Positions 1-7,917 of a stretch of 64,000 nucleotides of DNA are shown here, piece after piece. The DNA comes from Beijerinckia sp. 28-YEA-48. GTDB lineage: Bacteria > Pseudomonadota > Alphaproteobacteria > Rhizobiales > Beijerinckiaceae. The first letter of the stretch is position 1. Every line of letters begins with the position of its first letter. Under the pieces are notes generated by a model. That model ran no database searches. It was given only the letters and a program-made list of their open reading frames with translations, and was not told where the DNA came from. Both the position numbers and the translations under genes were made by a program. The DNA lies in assembly GCF_900104955.1 (NCBI RefSeq), contig NZ_FNSI01000002.1, positions 310,001 to 374,000 of the forward strand, written 5' to 3'.

Positions 1-1
1 G

Positions 2-1972
2 GAAAGCGGCGGTTCCATTCGAATCCGCTCAGGTTGCGGCGATGCAGGCACCGGCCAGAAAACACTGATCTGCCAAGCCGTCGCGGACGTTCTGGATGTT
101 CCGGTGGAACAAATATCCATCGTCACGATCGATACGGCCACGACCCCCCACGATGCGGGAGCTGGCGCATCCCGTGGCAGTTTCGTATCGGTCACGGCAG
201 CGCGATTATTGGCCGAGAAAGCCCGGACCGAGCTTTCCGCCCTGGCAGCTGCGCACCTTGATGCTGATATTGAAGATATTCAATGGACAAGTGGCAGCGC
301 CCGTCGAGGCAACCACACGATCGATTTAGCTCAACTGGTGAAACTGACCGGAAACGGCATTTATTCTGTCGAGGCCCAATATATTGGCAAAAGTCACGGG
401 CCCGATCCTCAAGGGTATGAAGACATTGCACCTACCTATTCGTTCGCAGCTCATGCGGTCGAAGTTGAGGTCGATCAAAAAACCGGAATCGTCAAAGTTC
501 TCAATGTCGTCGCCGTTCACGATTCTGGAACCATCCTGAATCCCATCAGCGCCCAGGGACAGGTCGAAGGCGGCATCGTCATGGGGATGGGTGCCGTTCT
601 CGGCGAGTCCCTCATTTTTCAAGATGGCCGCGTCGTCAACCCGACATATTCCGATTATGTGCTGCCGCGTGCCAGCGATATGCCGAACATAAAAACCATA
701 TTTGTCGGAGAGGCGGATAATTTAGGACCTTTTGGCGCCAAGGGGCTCGGCGAAATACCTTTAATTACGATAGGCCCAGCGATCACCAACGCTATTCACA
801 ACGCCGTTGGGATACGACTGAAGGAAGCGCCGCATTCTCCAGATCGCGTCCTTCAGGCGCTCAGGACCAGAGATGGGGCGCCTCAACATGCCGGGAAAAT
901 AGCTTTCCGCCCGGAACGGTGGTGGACGGCCTTCGTACGTCAACTGTACCCACGAGGGCTCTATCAAGGAATGCGCTGGTTCGCCGCGCATCTTGATCAA
1001 CGGCATCCACCCAGTCCCATCGGAACGTTTCATAAGCCCACGTCCTTATCCCAAGCGCTCCTTCTTCTGGATCACACCCAGGCCGCAGCTCCCATCGGGG
1101 GGGGCACCGACATTCTCGCTCTTGAGACCAGCGGGCTGCCGGTACCCGAAACCATCGTCGATCTGACGGCCATCAACGAACTGAAGAAAATTGAGATGCG
1201 CTCTGATGGCTCTCTCTCTATCGGCGCTGCAGTTACGCTTTCCGAACTTTCCACCAGCAAATTCTTCGGCTCCGCACTCGTCGAAACAGTGCTGCAAATC
1301 GCCACGCCGCAGATACGCCAGTCGGCAACGCTTGCCGGCAACCTCGCTCAAGCCAAACGATGCTGGTTTTATCGCAATGGATTTGACTGCTATAAACGCA
1401 GTGGCAGCAGTCGTCCGTGTTACGCCATAACTGGGGATCATCGCTTCTACCACGCAATACAAGATGCGCATCGCTGCCAGGCAGTAACACCCTCGGATCT
1501 AGCTACAACACTGATAGCGCTTGATGCCGAAGTTGAACTCCGGACGGTAGACACCTCCCGGCGCGTAGATATCGAAAAACTATATATCGGCCCAGGTGAG
1601 CTTGGCGTGAGACCGGGCGAGGCGATCACCTCGATCACCATCTCAGCCAAGGCCAGGCAACGCGTCACACTCTATCGGAAGCTATCGCTGTGGCATGGCG
1701 GATTTTCCATAATGAACATATGCGTATCCGCTCAGATCGATGAAACTGGGATCGCATCGGATCTACGCATCGTCATAGGCTCTGTTGCGCCCACACCGTC
1801 GAGAGAGCGTGACTTGGAGAAGGCGCTTATAGGTCGCCGCGTCGACGCCCAGGTGATCGACGAATGCGTTCATCGCTGGTTATTGCGCACGCACCCTCTT
1901 GAACATAATCATTGGAAAGCATTTGCCGCAGCCAATGTTGTTCGAGAGATTTTGTCGGCGTTGTTTAGGTAG
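2..1972 (+). CDS. Molybdenum hydroxylase, Mo-binding subunit fused to FAD subunit (5' end cut by window edge)
   Basis: The frame is already open at base 2, so the gene starts to the left of the window; 656 residues are visible. The first half is the C-terminal part of a xanthine-dehydrogenase-family molybdopterin subunit: a GCGDAGTGQKT cofactor loop near visible residue 12, and GPFGAKGLGE near residue 243-252, whose Glu is the usual catalytic base. It ends in the family's normal APHSPDRVLQAL tail, then runs on without a stop into a complete FAD-binding subunit (from about base 1034) with AAAPIGGGTD and a four-Cys region (RCWFYRNGFDC, PCYAITGD, HRCQAV) like the Cys-containing FAD subunits related to 4-hydroxybenzoyl-CoA reductase. 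The 2Fe-2S subunit follows 7 bases later. The substrate cannot be read from the sequence; an aromatic or N-heterocyclic ring is likely. The fusion is unusual for this family. Confidence 0.85.
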   Translation, partial: ESGGSIRIRSGCGDAGTGQKTLICQAVADVLDVPVEQISIVTIDTATTPHDAGAGASRGSFVSVTAARLLAEKARTELSALAAAHLDADIEDIQWTSGSARRGNHTIDLAQLVKLTGNGIYSVEAQYIGKSHGPDPQGYEDIAPTYSFAAHAVEVEVDQKTGIVKVLNVVAVHDSGTILNPISAQGQVEGGIVMGMGAVLGESLIFQDGRVVNPTYSDYVLPRASDMPNIKTIFVGEADNLGPFGAKGLGEIPLITIGPAITNAIHNAVGIRLKEAPHSPDRVLQALRTRDGAPQHAGKIAFRPERWWTAFVRQLYPRGLYQGMRWFAAHLDQRHPPSPIGTFHKPTSLSQALLLLDHTQAAAPIGGGTDILALETSGLPVPETIVDLTAINELKKIEMRSDGSLSIGAAVTLSELSTSKFFGSALVETVLQIATPQIRQSATLAGNLAQAKRCWFYRNGFDCYKRSGSSRPCYAITGDHRFYHAIQDAHRCQAVTPSDLATTLIALDAEVELRTVDTSRRVDIEKLYIGPGELGVRPGEAITSITISAKARQRVTLYRKLSLWHGGFSIMNICVSAQIDETGIASDLRIVIGSVAPTPSRERDLEKALIGRRVDAQVIDECVHRWLLRTHPLEHNHWKAFAAANVVREILSALFR

Positions 1973-1979
1973 ACATGGA

Positions 1980-2465
1980 ATGAAAACCGTCTTGCGAGTG
2001 AATGGAAGGAGCCATGAGGTCGTGATATCGGCCGGTGCCCGCTTGATCGACATCTTGCGCCAACAACTCGGCCTCACAGGAACAAAAGAAGGTTGCCGCT
2101 TGGGAGAATGCGGCACATGCACCGTTCTGATTGATCGTCGCCCTCATCTGGCATGCATGACCCTCGCAGCTAAAGTGGACCAGGAGGTGCTCACAATCGA
2201 GGGCCTCTCGGACACTTATCTCAAGGTAAAGCAGGCCTTTGCGGACGAGGGCGGGTTCCAGTGTGGTTTTTGCACGCCCGGTCAAATCATGAACGCCGTA
2301 TTCCTCCTGGAAGCTCAGCCGGAACAAAATGAAGACGAAAGCTGGTTGAGAGAGCAATTGTCTGGAAATATTTGCCGATGCACCGGCTATGCCGGAATTC
2401 TCCGGGCAATACTTAAATTACTCCCCCAGACCGGAAGAGATCCCCAGCGCTCAGATCATGAATGA
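1980..2465 (+). CDS. Molybdenum hydroxylase 2Fe-2S subunit (CoxS/HcrC type)
   Basis: 161 residues, the usual length for the small subunit. The N-terminal plant-ferredoxin fold holds the first 2Fe-2S cluster (CRLGECGTC plus a later Cys at HLACMTL). The C-terminal helical domain holds the second (QCGFCTPGQ and NICRCTGY). It passes electrons from the molybdenum site to FAD in the preceding fused subunit. The ATG at 1980 is chosen because the family begins a few residues before the VRVNG/LRVNG strand; the frame is open further upstream but overlaps the preceding gene. Together with the fused protein it makes a two-gene enzyme instead of the usual three. Confidence 0.92.
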   Translation: MKTVLRVNGRSHEVVISAGARLIDILRQQLGLTGTKEGCRLGECGTCTVLIDRRPHLACMTLAAKVDQEVLTIEGLSDTYLKVKQAFADEGGFQCGFCTPGQIMNAVFLLEAQPEQNEDESWLREQLSGNICRCTGYAGILRAILKLLPQTGRDPQRSDHE

Positions 2466-2559
2466 GCGCTATCCACTGATTCCGATTTTTCTCTATGATC
2501 CGGATTAACGCAACCGCACGACAAGTAAAAACCTCCTATCAGTACGGTGTTGAGCAATT

Positions 2560-3075
2560 ATGAAGAATACGGCATCTCAATCGGACATTGACCAAGTCAA
2601 CTCCGAGCCTTTCGACCTAACCAGAAACGTCAATTATCTTTTGCGGCGCGCGCATGCGCGCGCCGATCAGTTATTTGATGGCGCCATGGCCGACCTTGGG
2701 CTCACACCAAGACAAGCCGCCCTGCTCTATGGAGTAAAAATCTGTGAAGGAGGTAGTATCAGCGCTTTAACGATTTTTACCGGAATGGACCGGGGGACAG
2801 TATCAGAAATGGTTCCGCGACTTATCTCCAGGCGCCTTCTCGAGCGGCGCCCGGCGAAAGAGGATGGACGAGCGATGGCGCTCTACCTTACAGAGCTCGG
2901 CTCGGAACTAGTTGATGCTGCCACGGAAAGGACAGCTGCATTACAGGCGAAAGTACTAGCGACACTTCCAAGCGAATACCGAGATCTTTTCATGAAAATG
3001 CTTTTGCTGATGGTCGGCCTCGAAGTCCAAACAAGGATCAAGATCGATCCAAACAATCGGGCCGATTCTGAATGA
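2560..3075 (+). CDS. MarR-family transcriptional regulator
   Basis: 171 residues with a winged-helix MarR domain: the helix-turn-helix lies around GGSISALTIFTGMDRGTVSEM (residues about 67-87) and the wing around RRPAKEDGRAMALYLTELG. It sits 94 bases downstream of the molybdenum hydroxylase genes on the same strand, so it is the best candidate for their control. MarR proteins of this type answer to aromatic acids or CoA thioesters; no ligand can be read here. A perfect 22-base palindrome lies inside the coding sequence at 2644-2665. Confidence 0.88.
   Translation: MKNTASQSDIDQVNSEPFDLTRNVNYLLRRAHARADQLFDGAMADLGLTPRQAALLYGVKICEGGSISALTIFTGMDRGTVSEMVPRLISRRLLERRPAKEDGRAMALYLTELGSELVDAATERTAALQAKVLATLPSEYRDLFMKMLLLMVGLEVQTRIKIDPNNRADSE
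2644..2665. repeat. 22-base perfect palindrome inside the MarR gene
   Basis: The sequence reads the same on both strands, centred on GCATGC at 2652-2657, and consists almost only of alternating G and C. It encodes the Arg-Arg-Ala-His-Ala-Arg-Ala stretch of the MarR protein, so the palindrome may be only a by-product of codon choice (Arg/Ala codons in GC-rich DNA). Confidence 0.6.
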
Positions 3076-3665
3076 CCCATGACGTTGCGCCCCTGCCTTC
3101 CAATTTGAAGTAAGCTCCGGCGATCATGGCGAGCGCAACAAATAAAGCGCCACAGGTCGAAAACACGTCCCGAAGCTCACCTGCCCGCTCTCCCAAGCGA
3201 GGAGCCTGAACCCTGCTAACCGAACGACGTAGCAGTCGTTTCTTCTGTAGCGGTTTTTTGGTCATTGTCTGAGCAGAGGATGATTCCGGTCCACAAGATA
3301 GGGTAGCAGATATCATCCGCTCGCTTGCGGACGAGATCATCCTGATCCTCGTAACGGACAAAATTGAGATTGATGTTCGCGGCGCTCTCGCTGGAATCCC
3401 TACGATTTTCGTTCAACCGAAAACCTCGGCCAGACGGATAGTATCGTTCCTAGTAAAGAGGTTGCTCGCCCACGCACCGACGAAACCACCTATCGGACGG
3501 AGTTAGCTACCCCGATCAGCTTCCTGTTCAGCTCGGTAATCGATGTGGTTCTCGGCGCGCTGGATTAGCATCTCGCGCTCCACCTGCGGCATCGCCTACC
3601 CTCTACTGATCGGCTTTTGTCGATCCCGAAGTCGCCGTCGCACCGATTTCGGGTCTGGCATTTTA
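3076..3665. other. Region without a recognisable gene
   Basis: About 590 bases between the MarR gene and the insertion-sequence remnant. Short open frames exist on both strands (for example 3038-3361 minus), but none has a recognisable domain, a good ribosome site or an operon partner. The neighbouring relics suggest that this is decayed mobile or accessory DNA. Confidence 0.5.
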
Positions 3666-3888
3666 CCCGCGATTCCCAAAGCCCTTACCACCTGCATCTT
3701 CCCACTCATCTTTAATGTCGCCGGTCTCACCATCGCCTATCGCTCGGACTGCGTCTGCACCTGTTGACGCTGTGCCATCAGCACATCACTTGCCGCAGGT
3801 TCGCAACGGTCTCTTCTACCGTATGCCGCTTCCTGGCCATCAATATCTTCCTCCATCCAAAAATCATACTTCAGGGAGGACCACTTCA
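3666..3888 (-). mobile_element. Remnant of an IS3-family insertion sequence (orfA 5' end)
   Basis: On the minus strand an ATG at 3840 starts MARKRHTVEETVANLRQ, the typical N-terminus of IS3-family OrfA. One frame later comes a piece like ADVLMAQRQQ, and in the third frame DAVRAIGDGETGDIKDEWED, which lines up with the usual (A/E)AIRQIG-EVTYYRWRKE-GG of OrfA. At least two frameshifts therefore break the gene. Just upstream on the minus strand, TGAAGTGGTCC (3888-3878) looks like the terminal repeat of such elements. No OrfB was found. The match is by eye; the element is dead. Confidence 0.55.
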
Positions 3889-3995
3889 AAGGAGGCAGAT
3901 CAATTAGGACAGGCAGCGCGCGGAACGCATCAACGCTTTGAGGTAGATATCGGGCGTTTGCACCAACGTATTCAGTCGCAATAGCTCTCAACCAG

Positions 3996-4184
3996 TTATT
4001 TTAGATAGTTACGCTTCCAGTGAACGTGCCAGCGCATCAGATTCGATCGGCCAGTGTTTCCGCCCTTTGCCTTGCTAAAACCATGAGCTGGATTGCTCTC
4101 GATCACGCCGAGCTCGACGGCATAAGTCAGTATGCCTCCCAGCAGGCGGGCTTCAGCTCGCAGCCTCCCCGAATCCTGACCGAG
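3996..4184 (-). pseudogene. Fragment of a phage-type tyrosine integrase
   Basis: The minus strand encodes about 62 codons up to a TAA at 3998-3996. The piece LLGGILTYAVELGVIESNP followed by AHGFSKAKGG has the typical layout of the core-binding domain of phage/island integrases (last helix, then the NP-HGV linker). The catalytic domain with the R-H-R-Y residues is missing, as is the N-terminus. With the nearby IS3 remnant it marks an old insertion between the catabolic genes on the left and the respiratory cluster on the right. No tRNA or attachment repeat was seen next to it. Confidence 0.5.
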
Positions 4185-4187
4185 TCA

Positions 4188-4201
4188 TTGATTTAGATCA
4201 A
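4188..4201. promoter_or_regulatory. FNR/FixK-type box upstream of the nsrR-cco genes
   Basis: TTGATTTAGATCAA is a perfect match to TTGAT-N4-ATCAA. It lies 130 bases before the first gene of the nsrR-cbb3 cluster, in the position expected for oxygen-dependent activation by the FnrN-like protein encoded at 14533-15294, whose recognition helix carries the matching E-x-x-S-R. Confidence 0.8.
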
Positions 4202-4281
4202 ATATGTCCTGCGGCAATCGGCGACGCATCTGCGACCTTTTTGCGGCTTGGGAGGAGACCGACGAGATGTCATTATAAAGT

Positions 4282-4298
4282 GGTATATTAAATGCCTA
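4282..4298. promoter_or_regulatory. Candidate NsrR operator
   Basis: GGTATATTAAATGCCTA is an imperfect dyad (GGTAT/ATGCC arms) around a TATTAAAT core and resembles published NsrR sites with a TATYTTAAATR centre. It lies between the FNR box and the first gene at 4331, and the NsrR-like protein is encoded by the second gene of the same unit, so autoregulation by nitric oxide is plausible. The match is from memory of the consensus. Confidence 0.4.
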
Positions 4299-4330
4299 TT
4301 TAAGCCACCAAGCATGCAGCGGCGGAAGCG

Positions 4331-4880
4331 ATGCAACAAATGCTGACACGGGAAGCTATAAAGTCCCCAGGCGGCCCCTATGATGGTCCACGGCCAACGG
4401 CAAGGCCGACAGATCTTTTCGCGCTGCTTCTAGCCGTTCGTGATGTCCCCTATGCGTTTTTAACCGTGCTTTGGCTCGGGGCTTTGATCGGCGTTTCCTT
4501 CGTCTCGACGCCGGTCAAATTCCAGGCTTCGTTACTCAATCTGGCGACAGGCCCTCGAGATCGGCAGGGTCACCTTTGCTCTCTTCATCCGTATCGAATG
4601 GGGACTATGGGCGCTGGTCGCCTTGAGCATTGCCATTAGCTCCTGGCGCCCGTGGCGTTGGGCGGGCTGCCTGCTGCTGGCGGCACTTCTGGCTACCCAA
4701 ACATTCTGGCTGCTCCCCATCCTTGACGCACGCGTCAGCGCAATCATCGCCGGTGCGGAAATCCCCAATTCCAATCATCATCTTCTCTACATCGCGACGG
4801 AGGCAGCCAAGGCCATGCTGCTTTTCGGGTTATCGCTGGCGTCGCAAATACAGCTGGCGCGTGGCGGAGGGCAAAATTGA
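4331..4880 (+). pseudogene. Integral membrane protein gene, broken by a frameshift
   Basis: The first part (to about 4550) encodes a cytoplasmic N-terminus and a membrane helix ending in LWLGALIGVSFVSTPVKFQA. The frame then shifts by one base within 4544-4552, and the protein continues as ALEIGRVTFALFIRIEWG, two more hydrophobic stretches and SNHHLLYIATEAAKAMLL, ending at the TGA at 4878-4880, which overlaps the nsrR start by one base. Rejoined, it would be a roughly 180-residue protein with about four membrane helices, of a kind I recall next to Rrf2/NsrR genes, with no firm function. The tight coupling to nsrR shows that the intact gene was once the first gene of this operon. A sequencing error would give the same picture. 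Confidence 0.65.
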
Positions 4881-5326
4881 TGCGGATGACTCTGCACACC
4901 GACTATGCCCTTCGCATTCTCATCTTCGTCGCCGCTCGGCCTTCAGGCATCTGCACGGTTAACGATGTCGTGGAAGCTTACGGCCTGTCGCGGCATCACC
5001 TTATGAAGGTAGCCCAGCATCTACGCCACCTTGGCTTTATCGAAACGACACGCGGCCGCGCCGGCGGCATTCGCCTGGCGACTGCGCCGGATAAAATCAA
5101 CATTGGCGCTCTGGTACGGTTGACTGAGAACGATTTTGGACTGGTCGAATGTCTTGAAGCTGGCGGAGGTGCCTGTACCATCTCACCAGCCTGCCGACTG
5201 AAGGGCATGTTCGCGGAAGCCCTCGACGCTTATCTCGCCGTGCTCGACCGTTATACTCTAGAACACGTCATGCAAAATCGGACTCTGCTCCGGCGACTGC
5301 TAGGTGGGATGTCCGATGCCGCATAA
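4880..5326 (+). CDS. nsrR: Rrf2-family nitric-oxide-sensing repressor NsrR
   Basis: 148 residues from the ATG at 4880. The N-terminal winged helix (MRMTLHTDYALRIL, then the SRHHLMKVAQHL recognition helix) and the three cysteines C91, C99 and C105 in VECLEAGGGACTISPACRLK match the Fe-S cluster site of NsrR (ACTISPACRLK is very close to the classical HISPACRLK). NsrR represses nitric oxide detoxification genes until its cluster is nitrosylated. Its neighbours, a globin and NnrS at the far end of the cbb3 cluster, fit that role. The start overlaps the stop of the preceding gene (TGATG); ccoN follows after 21 bases. Confidence 0.87.
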   Translation: MRMTLHTDYALRILIFVAARPSGICTVNDVVEAYGLSRHHLMKVAQHLRHLGFIETTRGRAGGIRLATAPDKINIGALVRLTENDFGLVECLEAGGGACTISPACRLKGMFAEALDAYLAVLDRYTLEHVMQNRTLLRRLLGGMSDAA

Positions 5327-5347
5327 CCAGCAAACGGGGAAAATCAG

Positions 5348-7006
5348 ATGATTTCGGGGCTGACAGTTTCGGAGCGGCAATCTGCCCTTATCATTCTCAC
5401 TGTGATGGCCTTCGTCGGATTGGCGATGGCCATCGTCGGACGCGCTGATCTACTCGGCTACCATGGCGGCATCGTCTTGCTGATCAGCACTGCACTGATC
5501 TTCGCCGTGATCGGCCACTACTACGATCCGGAACCGCCAAAGGAACGCTTGGCCGAATATTACGACGACCCGACCAGAGCCGGCATCGTGCTTGCCATGA
5601 TCTGGGCCGTAGTCGGCATGGCTGTCGGCGTCTGGGTCGCTGCACTGCTCGCCTGGCCTGATATGACATGGGATGTCGGCTGGCTAAGTTTCGGCCGCTT
5701 GCGGCCGGTGCACACCTCCGGCGTTATTTTCGGCTTCGGCGGCAATGCGCTCATCGCAACATCCTTCCATGTGCTGCAGCGAACATCACGCGCACGCCTA
5801 CCCGATCAGCTCAGTCCCTGGTTCGTACTGATCGGTTACAATCTGTTCTGCGTTCTCGCCGCCACCGGCTACCTGATGGGGCTTACCCAGTCGAAGGAAT
5901 ATGCCGAACCGGAATGGTACGCGGACCTCTGGCTCGTGATCGTCTGGGTCGTCTATTTTCTGATCTATCTTCGGACACTGCAGCGGCGGCAAGAACCGCA
6001 TATCTATGTCGCCAACTGGTATTACATGGCCTTCATTCTGGTCGTGGCGGTTCTGCATATCGTCAACAACCTTGCCGTTCCGGTTTCGCTTGGCCATGCC
6101 AAGAGCTATTCCCTGTTCTCGGGCGTGCAGGATGCCATGGTGCAATGGTGGTACGGCCATAATGCCGTCGCCTTCTTTCTCACCGCCGGCTTCCTCGGGA
6201 TGATGTATTATTACCTTCCCAAGCGCGCGGGGCGGCCGATCTTCTCCTATCGACTGTCGATCATCAGCTTCTGGGGCATCACCTTCATGTATATGTGGGC
6301 GGGTTCGCACCACCTGCACTACACCGCTCTGCCACAATGGGTACAGACGCTCGGGATGACCTTCTCGGTTATTCTCCTTGTCCCCTCCTGGGCATCCGCA
6401 GGCAATGCACTGGCTACCCTTAACGGCGCCTGGTTCAAAGTGCGCGATGACGCAACGCTGCGCTTCATGATGGTTGCCGCCGTCTTCTATGGTCTCGCCA
6501 CTTTCGAAGGATCGTTCATGGCGATCCGTGCCGTGAACTCTCTGTCCCATTATACCGACTGGACCATCGGACATGTCCACGGCGGTGCACTCGGCTGGGT
6601 GGCGATGATCACCTTCGGCTCGTTCTACGCACTTGTGCCCTGGATGTGGAAACAAGAACGGATGTATTCGCCAAAGCTCGTCGAGGTGCATTTCTGGCTC
6701 GCCTTGTCAGGCACCATCATCTACGTCTTCGCGATGTGGAACTCGGGCATCATCCAAGGCCTGATGTGGCGCACCTACAACGAGAACGGCACGCTCGCCT
6801 ATTCCTTTATCGACAGCCTCGTAGCGATGCATCCCTACTACATCGCCCGCGCCTTCGGCGGCCTCCTCTTCCTCGCCGGAGCCGTGGTCTGCGCTTACAA
6901 CATCTGGATGACAATCCGGCTGGCAAAAGCCCAAGGCACCACCGACAACAGCAAGGCCGATATTCCCGTGCCGCAACCTGCTGTCGCCCTCCAGGCGGGA
7001 GAGTAA
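5348..7006 (+). CDS. ccoN: cbb3-type cytochrome c oxidase subunit I
   Basis: 552 residues, about 14 membrane helices. This is the catalytic subunit of the high-affinity oxidase that reduces oxygen to water in low-oxygen conditions and pumps protons across the inner membrane. Heme and copper ligands are visible: H122 (RPVHTSGV), H271 (WWYGHNAV, CuB), H321/H322 (GSHHLHY, CuB), and H409/H411 (IGHVHGG, heme ligands). It starts with ATG 8 bases after GGGGAAA. First structural gene of ccoNOQP; preceded by nsrR, with an FNR box and an NsrR-like site further upstream. Confidence 0.97.
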   Translation: MISGLTVSERQSALIILTVMAFVGLAMAIVGRADLLGYHGGIVLLISTALIFAVIGHYYDPEPPKERLAEYYDDPTRAGIVLAMIWAVVGMAVGVWVAALLAWPDMTWDVGWLSFGRLRPVHTSGVIFGFGGNALIATSFHVLQRTSRARLPDQLSPWFVLIGYNLFCVLAATGYLMGLTQSKEYAEPEWYADLWLVIVWVVYFLIYLRTLQRRQEPHIYVANWYYMAFILVVAVLHIVNNLAVPVSLGHAKSYSLFSGVQDAMVQWWYGHNAVAFFLTAGFLGMMYYYLPKRAGRPIFSYRLSIISFWGITFMYMWAGSHHLHYTALPQWVQTLGMTFSVILLVPSWASAGNALATLNGAWFKVRDDATLRFMMVAAVFYGLATFEGSFMAIRAVNSLSHYTDWTIGHVHGGALGWVAMITFGSFYALVPWMWKQERMYSPKLVEVHFWLALSGTIIYVFAMWNSGIIQGLMWRTYNENGTLAYSFIDSLVAMHPYYIARAFGGLLFLAGAVVCAYNIWMTIRLAKAQGTTDNSKADIPVPQPAVALQAGE

Positions 7007-7011
7007 GCGCC

Positions 7012-7743
7012 ATGTCAGAGACGCATCGCAAACTGGAACGCAGCGCCATCGGCTTTGTCCTCGCCATCATCGGCGTGTCCGCCATTGGCGGCCTCGTCGA
7101 GATCGCACCGCTTTTCACCATCAAGGAAACGGTGGAAACGGCCAAGGACATGCGCGTCTATACGCCGCTGGAAGTGGCCGGACGCAATATCTACATTCGC
7201 GAAGGCTGCTATGCCTGCCACAGCCAGATGATCCGCACTCTACGTGACGAGGTCGAGCGCTATGGTCCGTACTCCCTCGCGGTGGAGTCAAAATACGACC
7301 ATCCGATGCTCTGGGGATCGAAGCGTACCGGCCCCGATCTCGCCAGGCTCGGTAATAAATATTCCGACGCCTGGCATGTCGCGCATCTGATCAATCCGCG
7401 CCATGTCGTGCCGCAATCGGTCATGCCTCGCTACGGCTGGCTGATGAAGAACGAATTGCGCGTCGACGATGCCGGCCAGCATCTGGCGGCGCTGCGCGCG
7501 GTCGGTGTACCTTACACCGACGAGATGATCGCCAATGGACCGCAGGATGCCTATGGCCAGGCGAATCCCGACAGCGACAAGGCTGCTGGGGTCAGCCAGC
7601 GCTATGGCGAGGCGACCAATGTGCGTGTCTTTGACGGCGAGCCCAATCGTCTGACCGAAATGGATGCCGTCGTCGCTTATCTACAAGTGCTGGGGCGCCT
7701 CACCGATGCGGCCCACAGGCAAACCGCCTCAACGAAGGAGTAA
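7012..7743 (+). CDS. ccoO: cbb3-type cytochrome c oxidase subunit II (monoheme cytochrome c)
   Basis: 243 residues. An N-terminal membrane anchor (residues about 12-34) is followed by a periplasmic cytochrome c domain with the heme site C66-Y-A-C69-H70 and Met ligands expected in SVMPRYGW. It carries electrons from CcoP to the CcoN site. The start ATG lies 5 bases after the ccoN stop. Length and motifs are normal for the family. Confidence 0.97.
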   Translation: MSETHRKLERSAIGFVLAIIGVSAIGGLVEIAPLFTIKETVETAKDMRVYTPLEVAGRNIYIREGCYACHSQMIRTLRDEVERYGPYSLAVESKYDHPMLWGSKRTGPDLARLGNKYSDAWHVAHLINPRHVVPQSVMPRYGWLMKNELRVDDAGQHLAALRAVGVPYTDEMIANGPQDAYGQANPDSDKAAGVSQRYGEATNVRVFDGEPNRLTEMDAVVAYLQVLGRLTDAAHRQTASTKE

Positions 7744-7748
7744 CGGAG

Positions 7749-7913
7749 ATGGATCACGATACCATCGTCGGCTTTTCCAAAAGCTGGGGCTTGTTCTACC
7801 TGATCGCCATGGCCATCGGCGTGCTGGTCTATGCCTTGTGGCCATCCAACCGCAAACGTTTCAAACGGGCAAAGAACAGCATTCTCGACACCGACGATCG
7901 GCCAAGGAGCTAG
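7749..7913 (+). CDS. ccoQ: cbb3-type oxidase small subunit
   Basis: 54 residues with one membrane helix (residues about 14-32, LFYLIAMAIGVLVYALWP) followed by a basic cytoplasmic tail (NRKRFKRAKNS). This is the standard CcoQ/FixQ layout; the subunit stabilises the assembled oxidase. Good ribosome site (GGAG) 5 bases before the ATG; it lies 5 bases after ccoO and 4 bases before ccoP. Confidence 0.93.
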   Translation: MDHDTIVGFSKSWGLFYLIAMAIGVLVYALWPSNRKRFKRAKNSILDTDDRPRS

Positions 7914-7917
7914 AGCG

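Noticed and set aside
3543..3984. Two short plus-strand frames in the relic zone
   Set aside because: They are opposite the IS3 orfA remnant, which explains the coding-like composition on the minus strand.
3996..4330. An attachment site or tRNA next to the integrase fragment
   Set aside because: No tRNA-like cloverleaf and no repeated flanks were found by eye in this stretch.
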